From NCBI GenBank assembly GCA_937873515.1, contig CALMYB010000014.1, positions 1 through 60,307 of the forward strand: a stretch of 60,307 nucleotides of DNA, read 5' to 3'. Of this stretch, positions 55,132 through 60,307 are shown piece by piece. Each line of letters starts with the position of its first letter. Position 1 is the first letter of the stretch. Below the pieces are notes generated by a model that ran no database searches, was not told where the DNA came from, and saw nothing but the letters and a program-made list of their open reading frames with translations. Both the position numbers and the translations under genes were made by a program. This DNA is from an uncultured Acidobacteriota bacterium (GTDB lineage: Bacteria > Acidobacteriota > Blastocatellia > Pyrinomonadales > Pyrinomonadaceae).

Positions 55132-55986
55132 ATGAGTGAAGAGAAAGAAGTTTCTGCCGCTAAGGCAGCCGACACAGAAGAGAAAGAGAAAAAGCCTTCC
55201 GGCCCGCCGAAATCGACCTTCCGAGAGTATTTCGAATCGCTTGTCATCACCTTGATAATGGCGCTGTTCGGTATGACGTTCATCGTTCAGGCCGTTACGG
55301 TCCCGACGGGCTCGATGCAGAACACGATCCTCGTCGGCGATTATCTTCTCGTAAATAAATTCATTTTCACGCCGGGCGGCCATGACCTTCCGTTCCTGCC
55401 GCAGCGGGAGATCCAGCGTGGAGACATCATCGTGTTCAAATATCCGGGGAACCGGGTCAATCCTCGGCGCGACAGCAGCCGAAATCCTCCGCTTGAGGCC
55501 TACAAACTCAATTACGTCAAGCGCGTTATCGGGCTGCCGGGCGAAACGGTCGAATTTCGCGACAATCGCGTTTATATCAATGGCGAACTTTTGCCCGAAC
55601 ATCGGATCATCGGCGATGCACCGAGCCGCGAGGCCGCTCTCGACACGCACGAATTCGAAGAGCGGAAACCCGAAGATAAATGGGATGTCTATTACAGCCA
55701 GGACACTATGAGCCTTGTCAACGCAGGCGAACATTTGCCGACTTCGCAGTATGAGTTTGCGACAAAGGGCAAGACGATGGTCGTTCCGCCGAACAGCTTT
55801 TTCTGCATGGGCGATAGCCGCGACGATAGCGAAGACAGCCGTTTTTGGGGCTTTGTGCCGCGTGAGCTGATCATCGGGCGGGCGATGTTCGTCTATTGGT
55901 CGTGCGACCGCGATGCGTCGAACGGCAGTATGCTCGGCTGCATCACAAACCCGCGTCTTAGCCGGATCGGCAAGCTGATCCGATAG
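55132..55986 (+). CDS. lepB: Signal peptidase I
   Basis: This 284-residue membrane protease cuts secretory signal peptides. After a charged cytoplasmic tail comes one helix (ESLVITLIMALFGMTFIVQA). Then come the catalytic Ser S61 (PTGSMQNTI) and the general-base Lys K130 (YVKRVIGLPGE). The box near FCMGDSRDDSEDSRFWGFV is conserved. A long insertion lies between the two catalytic boxes. It is 22 bp behind rnc and is probably cotranscribed. Confidence 0.92.
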   Translation: MSEEKEVSAAKAADTEEKEKKPSGPPKSTFREYFESLVITLIMALFGMTFIVQAVTVPTGSMQNTILVGDYLLVNKFIFTPGGHDLPFLPQREIQRGDIIVFKYPGNRVNPRRDSSRNPPLEAYKLNYVKRVIGLPGETVEFRDNRVYINGELLPEHRIIGDAPSREAALDTHEFEERKPEDKWDVYYSQDTMSLVNAGEHLPTSQYEFATKGKTMVVPPNSFFCMGDSRDDSEDSRFWGFVPRELIIGRAMFVYWSCDRDASNGSMLGCITNPRLSRIGKLIR

Positions 55987-55993
55987 TTCTTCG

Positions 55994-56893
55994 ATGGATA
56001 TAGAGTTCAGCAGCTCGGTCCGGAAGGCCCTCGACAAACGCGAACCGCTCGTCGCGCTCGAATCGACCGTCATCTCGCACGGCTTGCCGTTCCCGCAGAA
56101 TCTTGAAACCGCGTCGGCCGTTGAAGAGATCGTGGATTCCGTCGGTGCGACCCCGGCGACGATCGCCGTGCTCGACGGCACTGTCTGCTGCGGTGTCTCG
56201 CGAGACGAGCTTTATCGTCTGGCGACCGAGGACGGCATCAGGAAGATCTCTCGCCGTGATATCGTTGTCGCGGCTGCAAAACGCGTGACCGCGGCCACTA
56301 CGGTCGCTACGACGACGCTGATCGCACACGCGGCCGGCATCGAGGTCTTTGCGACGGGCGGCATCGGCGGCGTCCATCGAGGATATGCAGCGGATGTTTC
56401 TGCCGATCTGCCTGAACTCGCCAATACGCCGATCACGGTCGTTTGCTCGGGGCCGAAGATAATCCTCGATGTCGCCGCAACGCGCGAATGGCTCGAAACA
56501 TACGGCATTACGGTTCTTGGTTGGAAATGCGACGAGATGCCGGGATTTTACTCGCGAACGAGCGGCCTGCCGGTCGATGAACGTGTCGATTCTGCCGAAG
56601 AGGCGGCGGCGATAATTCGCACTCGCGACAAGCTTGGCCTGAATGGTGCGGTGCTCGTTACAGCTCCGGTTCCCGCGGAATTTGAGATCGAGCTCGCCGA
56701 GGTCGAGAGCCTCATCGAAGAAGCCCTGCATGCGGCCGAGCGTCAAAATGTGAAAGGAAAAGAGACGACGCCGTTCCTGCTTTCCGCATTGGTCGAAAAA
56801 AGCGGCGGGCGAACTCTCGCCGCGAACATCGCGCTCCTAAAGAACAATGCAAAGGTCGCCGCCGAGATCGCCGTCGCTTTAAGGCAGAGTTAG
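55994..56893 (+). CDS. psuG: Pseudouridine-5'-phosphate glycosidase
   Basis: This 299-residue enzyme splits pseudouridine 5'-phosphate into uracil and ribose 5-phosphate (reversible). Family blocks are ALESTVISHGLPFPQNLETA, RDIVVAAAKRVTAATTVATT, GIEVFATGGIGGVHRG and LGLNGAVLVTAPVPAEFE. No psuK kinase gene is adjacent. It begins 8 bp after lepB. Its stop overlaps the convergent gene's stop. Confidence 0.92.
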   Translation: MDIEFSSSVRKALDKREPLVALESTVISHGLPFPQNLETASAVEEIVDSVGATPATIAVLDGTVCCGVSRDELYRLATEDGIRKISRRDIVVAAAKRVTAATTVATTTLIAHAAGIEVFATGGIGGVHRGYAADVSADLPELANTPITVVCSGPKIILDVAATREWLETYGITVLGWKCDEMPGFYSRTSGLPVDERVDSAEEAAAIIRTRDKLGLNGAVLVTAPVPAEFEIELAEVESLIEEALHAAERQNVKGKETTPFLLSALVEKSGGRTLAANIALLKNNAKVAAEIAVALRQS

Positions 56894-57648
56894 TTGAGGC
56901 TAACGGTTCCCATCTTTGCGGCGAGAGCATCCAACCTCTTTTTGGCTTCGGCCGCTTCGGATGACCTAGGAAAGCTCTGCACGATCTCCGACCAAGCCGC
57001 ACCGTCGTAATGGTATGCCCGAGCCTTTGGTTCAAATAGGAAGATGATCCCTTCCTTGCGGTATCGATCGAGCATATTGAAATTCAAAAAATAGCTGTGG
57101 AGCGGAGCACCCGACGCGTTCATTTCATCCCGCTTTAGGCGTGAATTCGCATCTTTTGTGAGCTTCAAGGCCGCTTCCTCGATCAGATCGCCGTAGAGGA
57201 GGAGTATTCCGGGGCGAAGGTCGGACTTCGGGTAGAGGGCGAGGAACTGTTTCGTGATCTCGACCTTGTCAAATCCGCCGGAGGCGACGACAAGTTTTGC
57301 AAGCCTCGCTTCGTCTGCCTTGCGGAACGTCCCAAAAACTGCGTCGGCCTGCACCCAGCCATAATATTTTGGCGGAACGGTAACCTTGTAAAAGGTCACT
57401 CCGTCGGCCTCTTTTACGTCCTGTATGCGAACGGCGCGCCCACGCTGTATGCGATGAACCGATTCCGAGAACAGGCTCGGATCGATGCGTAGGACGGAGA
57501 GACGTTCGTCCACGACGACCGCGGTCTTTCCGATCTCCGGCGCACGCGCCGCCGTACGTTGTTTCTGCACAGCCAAACGTCGCTTTTGTGCGTAGCTTGG
57601 AAGTAAAAGGAACAGCAGGAGAAGCGTGAGAGTGAATGTTTTCCTCAT
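56890..57648 (-). CDS. Secreted SH3-like domain protein
   Basis: This 252-residue exported protein has a signal peptide (MRKTFTLTLLLLFLLLPSYA). A bacterial SH3-like region of residues ~45-105 follows (ERLSVLRIDPSLFSESVHRI, DVKEADGVTFYKVTVPPKYY, GWVQADAVFG). A helical C-terminal domain comes after, with RYRKEGIIFLFEPKARAYHY. SH3-like domains of this kind often bind cell-wall peptides. Its start overlaps the ruvC stop by 4 bp (ATGA), which is probably incidental to function. Confidence 0.75.
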   Translation of the reverse strand: MRKTFTLTLLLLFLLLPSYAQKRRLAVQKQRTAARAPEIGKTAVVVDERLSVLRIDPSLFSESVHRIQRGRAVRIQDVKEADGVTFYKVTVPPKYYGWVQADAVFGTFRKADEARLAKLVVASGGFDKVEITKQFLALYPKSDLRPGILLLYGDLIEEAALKLTKDANSRLKRDEMNASGAPLHSYFLNFNMLDRYRKEGIIFLFEPKARAYHYDGAAWSEIVQSFPRSSEAAEAKKRLDALAAKMGTVSLN

Positions 57649-58163
57649 TTTTTGATCTTGAGTTTTTGTTTTGCCGCCAGAACCTTCGCGGCGGTGCCGG
57701 CGTGATGAAAATGACAGATCGCGATAGCGAGTGCATCGGCGGCGTCATGCGGCCTCGGTATTTCTTTGAGTTTTAGAAGCACTCGGACCATCTCGCCGAC
57801 CTGAGCCTTTTCGGCATTGCCGTAACCAGCGACCGTTGACTTAACGAGCCTCGGTGCGTATTCGGCGACCTCAAGTCCGTATTGCTCCGCAAGGAGCAGC
57901 GTCGTGCCGCGAACTTGGCCCAGCTTGATCGCGACACCGACATTCACGGCATAGAACGTATCTTCGACGGCCAGGACATCGGGTGAAAAACGCCCGACGA
58001 TGTCCGCGACACCGTTGTAGATGTTCAAAAGCCGACGCGAAAATGCTTCTTTGCGATCCGAACGGACCGTCCCGAATTCCACCAAAGAATAGCGGGAGCC
58101 GGCGCCATCGACGACGCCCCAGCCGAGCGTTTCACTGCCGGGATCGATTCCTAGAACACGCAT
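57645..58163 (-). CDS. ruvC: Holliday junction resolvase RuvC
   Basis: This 172-residue endonuclease resolves Holliday junctions with RuvAB. The catalytic acidic residues are visible: D7 (RVLGIDPGSETLGWG), Glu in VLAVEDTFYAVNVGVAIKLG, and the C-terminal DAADALAIAICHFHH. Length is standard. No ruvA or ruvB is in the window. It ends in a coupled overlap with the SH3-like gene. Confidence 0.95.
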   Translation of the reverse strand: MRVLGIDPGSETLGWGVVDGAGSRYSLVEFGTVRSDRKEAFSRRLLNIYNGVADIVGRFSPDVLAVEDTFYAVNVGVAIKLGQVRGTTLLLAEQYGLEVAEYAPRLVKSTVAGYGNAEKAQVGEMVRVLLKLKEIPRPHDAADALAIAICHFHHAGTAAKVLAAKQKLKIKK

Positions 58164-58200
58164 TTGAGGCAGACGATATCGGAAGGAAGTTTAGCAAAAA

Positions 58201-58570
58201 AGTTACAAAGTTACGAAGTTGCGAAGTTACAGATAGTTACAGAGTTGCAAAGTTGGGGAAGTTGGGCTTGCCCTTTGGCAATGCGGTCGGGGTTCTGGCG
58301 TCATAAAACCGCCAGTGTTGCAAAAAACGCAACCGTGTCCCGACCGAAAGGCTTGGAAATTACTGATGGAGGCGGCTGAGGCCGCCGACAAGAGGCTTCT
58401 GTCGCCTGCTTCGCAGGCTCCATTGTCAGTGATCCCGTTGAACGGTCGGGCCGGTTGCGTTCTTTGCGACCCTGGGGGGTCTATGACCCCAGAACGCCGA
58501 CCGCACTGCGACGCGGCAAGCCGCCCTGAAGCCAACTTCGCAACTTCGTAACTTCGCAACTCTGCCGCCT
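58201..58570. repeat. ~370-bp imperfect palindrome (REP-like, copy 3)
   Basis: Bases 58201-58375 and 58418-58570 are inverted copies with arms of about 150-170 nt. Outer arms carry 8-9-bp words (AAGTTACGAAGTTGCGAAG on the left, CTTCGCAACTTCGTAACTTC on the right). Middle parts match through ATGCGGTCGG...TTCTGG and its inverse. The centre contains GGCGGC-TGAG-GCCGCC and GCCTGC-TTCG-CAGGC hairpins. No gene lies in this 429-bp gap; the element fills nearly all of it. Confidence 0.85.
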
Positions 58571-58592
58571 TCGTAATATCATCAATAGAGAG

Positions 58593-59531
58593 ATGCAGAA
58601 TCCCCAAGGTGATATAAGAGCGAGTGATCAGGCCGTTACAAGGCCGATTTCGAGCATCGGCGTCCTTATGGCCGGAGCGATCGACTATGCCGGGCTGTTC
58701 CCGCCTTCTGCTGTCTCGATGCAGGACGCGGTCGAGAACTACGCCGCATACAAGCGCGGTGAATATTCGTGGATGCTCGGGCGATTCGTTGTTACGGCAG
58801 GCCGTCTGAACGAGTTCGCCGCCGAGGCTGCAAAGGTCTTTAAGGCCGGTGAAGAGCCTTGGCGCGTCGCGGTAGTTGTGGGCGAAGACATCGAGCTTTC
58901 TACGTACTCCGTGGTCGAGTTCAATTCGGTCGAACGCGGACGCTTCGTCGCCGATGTGATGGAGATAAAGACCGCTTCGGTCGAGGACATAGAGAACGCC
59001 TGCCGCATCGTGCCGCAGACCGTTGAGGCGTATTACGAGATACCGCTCGACCAACGCCTTCCGGAGCTCGTCGCAACGCTTGCGCTGCGAGGCCAGCGTG
59101 CGAAGATCCGCACGGGCGGCATCACGCCTGATGCTTTCCCGAAAGCTCGCGAGATCGTGCGGTTCGTGCGTGCATGCACGGCGGCCAACCTGCCGTTCAA
59201 GGCGACGGCAGGCTTGCATCATCCTCTGCGTTGTCAGCGTCCGCTCACGTACGAGCCGAATGCCGCAAAAGGGAAAATGCACGGATTTTTGAACCTCTTT
59301 CTGATGACGGCGTTCGTTCGCGACGGCCGGCATAACGATATGCTCGAAGAGCTGATGATGACCGAGGACGCGGGTGAATTCCGCTTCGATCAAACGGGCG
59401 TTCGCTGGCGGAATGATAACGTCCTGACGCTGTTCCAGCTTGAACAAGCAAGATACAACGGCATCCAGTCCTTCGGCTCGTGCTCATTCACCGAGCCGGT
59501 CGAGGACCTGAAAGCGTTAGGAATTCTCTAG
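58593..59531 (+). CDS. Conserved protein of unknown function (TIM-barrel-like)
   Basis: This 312-residue soluble protein has a strongly patterned sequence seen across many bacteria. SIGVLMAGAIDYAGLFPPSA is at the start, FNSVERGRF mid-way, and AKIRTGGITPDAFPKAREIV plus PFKATAGLHHPLRCQRPLTY lie in the second half. Alternating strands and helices suggest an aldolase-like alpha/beta barrel with Lys, Thr and His near a pocket. The function is not known to me. It begins just beyond the palindrome, which may affect its expression. Confidence 0.75.
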   Translation: MQNPQGDIRASDQAVTRPISSIGVLMAGAIDYAGLFPPSAVSMQDAVENYAAYKRGEYSWMLGRFVVTAGRLNEFAAEAAKVFKAGEEPWRVAVVVGEDIELSTYSVVEFNSVERGRFVADVMEIKTASVEDIENACRIVPQTVEAYYEIPLDQRLPELVATLALRGQRAKIRTGGITPDAFPKAREIVRFVRACTAANLPFKATAGLHHPLRCQRPLTYEPNAAKGKMHGFLNLFLMTAFVRDGRHNDMLEELMMTEDAGEFRFDQTGVRWRNDNVLTLFQLEQARYNGIQSFGSCSFTEPVEDLKALGIL

Positions 59532-59537
59532 CCATTT

Positions 59538-59657
59538 AGGCGGAAACACGACCGGTAGGGAGTGTGTTCTGAAAAGGCAGGCGGAAACACGACCGGTAGG
59601 GAGTGTGTTCTGAAAATGCAGGCGGAAACACGAGTGTGTTCTCAGGCAGAAACTACT
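59538..59657 (+). repeat. Three direct REP-like repeats (41-bp spacing)
   Basis: Units start at 59538, 59579 and 59620 with GGCGGAAACACGACCGGTAG, then GGAGTGTGTTCT. Each can fold with AACAC and GTGTT paired and GGTAG in the loop. The third lacks the middle 10 nt (ACCGGTAGGG). They end right before the transposase start, and an inverse copy lies after the gene. Confidence 0.88.
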
Positions 59658-59658
59658 T

Positions 59659-60177
59659 ATGACGAACTTCGACTGGGACGATAACGAGTGGCCACTGGCC
59701 TTTCTCATCACCATTCGCACATTCGGCACATGGCTGCACGGCGATGATCGATATTCTATGGACCGACATGGTCAGAATGTTTATGGCACGCCGAAGATAC
59801 AGCCCAACAGCAACCTGGTTCGGACGATGGCAGACAATCGGTCCGCCGAACCGTTCCTGCTGAATGGAAAGCAGCGGTCGGTGGTCGAGAACAGCATTAG
59901 AGAGGTTTGCAAGCACCGAGGATATGGCCTGCTCGCGATCAACTTCAGAACCAATCACGGTCACTCTGTTGTAGCCGCTGAAAATAGGCCGGAGCAGATT
60001 ATGACCGCCTTCAAGGCAAATGCTACACGAAGCTTAAAGGCGGCCGGGCTTATTTCTGACGGCCAAAAGGTTTGGTCGCGAGGCGGAAGCCGACGATATC
60101 TATGGAAGCCGAACCATGTCGAGGGCGCAATGGATTACGTGCTCTACGGACAGGGCGACGATCTGCCGAACTTCTAG
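59659..60177 (+). CDS. Y1 (IS200-like / REP-associated) transposase
   Basis: This 172-residue HUH-class protein fits the Y1 transposase superfamily. The family-typical start has FLITIRTFGTWLHGDD and MDRHGQNVYGTP. The metal-binding pair is H100 and H102 (TNHGHSVVAA, with Gly in place of the usual hydrophobic residue), and the candidate nucleophile is Y150 in GAMDYVLYGQGD. It appears full length. Repeats with GGTAG lie on both sides, as expected for a RAYT-type enzyme that acts on REP sequences in single-stranded form. An inactive copy is possible given the HGH change. Confidence 0.82.
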   Translation: MTNFDWDDNEWPLAFLITIRTFGTWLHGDDRYSMDRHGQNVYGTPKIQPNSNLVRTMADNRSAEPFLLNGKQRSVVENSIREVCKHRGYGLLAINFRTNHGHSVVAAENRPEQIMTAFKANATRSLKAAGLISDGQKVWSRGGSRRYLWKPNHVEGAMDYVLYGQGDDLPNF

Positions 60178-60180
60178 TAT

Positions 60181-60307
60181 GCAGAGACCCAAGCGGTAGC
60201 GCGGGTGTCTCGAGATGGTCACGGAACAGGAGACACACTCCCTACCGGTCGTGTTTCCGCCTGGTGGTGGCAGAAACCCAAGCGGTAGCGCGGGTGTCTC
60301 GAGATGG
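60181..60307. repeat. REP-like repeats downstream of the transposase
   Basis: CCCAAGCGGTAGCGCGGGTG within a GAGAC/GTCTC stem occurs at 60181-60218 and again at 60269-60307, running off the window end. Between them, 60233-60262 is the exact inverse of the upstream repeat (ACACTCCCTACCGGTCGTG and on). Both repeat types carry GGTAG at their loop. Confidence 0.88.

Overview
This 60.3 kb window is a bacterial chromosome segment of moderately high GC, densely packed with genes on both strands. Gene content suggests an Acidobacteriota genome of the Blastocatellia type. The pointers are many exported TPR proteins, carboxypeptidase-regulatory-like domains, futalosine-pathway menaquinone genes, KdtA (so an LPS-bearing outer membrane), an EF-P of the TPGN type and several NtrC regulators. 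The lineage is an inference from gene content; the window has no rRNA gene to settle it. I saw no tRNA, rRNA or CRISPR array.

Layout. 0-9.2 kb: a DUF4256 gene, then secreted TPR proteins, a DoxX-like membrane protein and a secreted NTR/TIMP-like plus regulatory-domain protein. 9.2-13.7 kb: a phosphohistidine phosphatase-like protein, a Tat-exported amidase, small hypothetical proteins, palindromic repeats, a 21-bp tandem repeat and a relic of the mqnE 3' end. 13.7-21.7 kb: mqnE, an intradiol dioxygenase-like lipoprotein with a thioredoxin-like C terminus, a deaminase-like gene abutting a membrane LytTR regulator, DUF72, a UbiA prenyltransferase (probably MqnP) and others. 21.9-24.4 kb: two UDP-sugar genes (nucleotide-sugar dehydrogenase, WecB).

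24.4-25.4 kb holds the most notable finding. A Bcp-type peroxiredoxin is translationally coupled to a rhodanese-like lipoprotein whose reading frame crosses an in-frame UGA in the active-site loop. A hairpin with a GGUCU apical loop lies just downstream of that UGA, so this is very probably a selenocysteine rhodanese that ordinary gene calling would truncate.

25.4-37.2 kb: DUF481 protein, YkgJ-like protein, SppA, an orphan NtrC regulator, a membrane protein/DUF4129/DUF4350/TauE/MoxR gene cluster, and a membrane-anchored protein kinase homologue that has lost all its catalytic residues. 37.3-42.9 kb: the Fo part of ATP synthase (AtpZ, AtpI, a, c; no b and no F1 genes here), a glycosyltransferase, KdtA and EF-P. 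42.9-50.7 kb: a coupled operon headed by an exported, domain-permuted PEP-synthase/glucan-dikinase-like protein, then carbonic anhydrase, DUF4126, a decayed four-helix-bundle gene, and an NtrC/histidine kinase pair. 50.8-60.3 kb: a penicillin-binding protein with a very basic linker, rnc-lepB-psuG, ruvC, a ~370-bp palindrome, a conserved unknown, and a Y1 (IS200-like/RAYT-type) transposase flanked on both sides by REP-like repeats.

The palindromic repeats at about 9.4, 12.0 and 58.2-58.6 kb look related to one another. The repeats next to the transposase carry GGTAG motifs in their loops, as expected for REP sequences mobilised by such a transposase.
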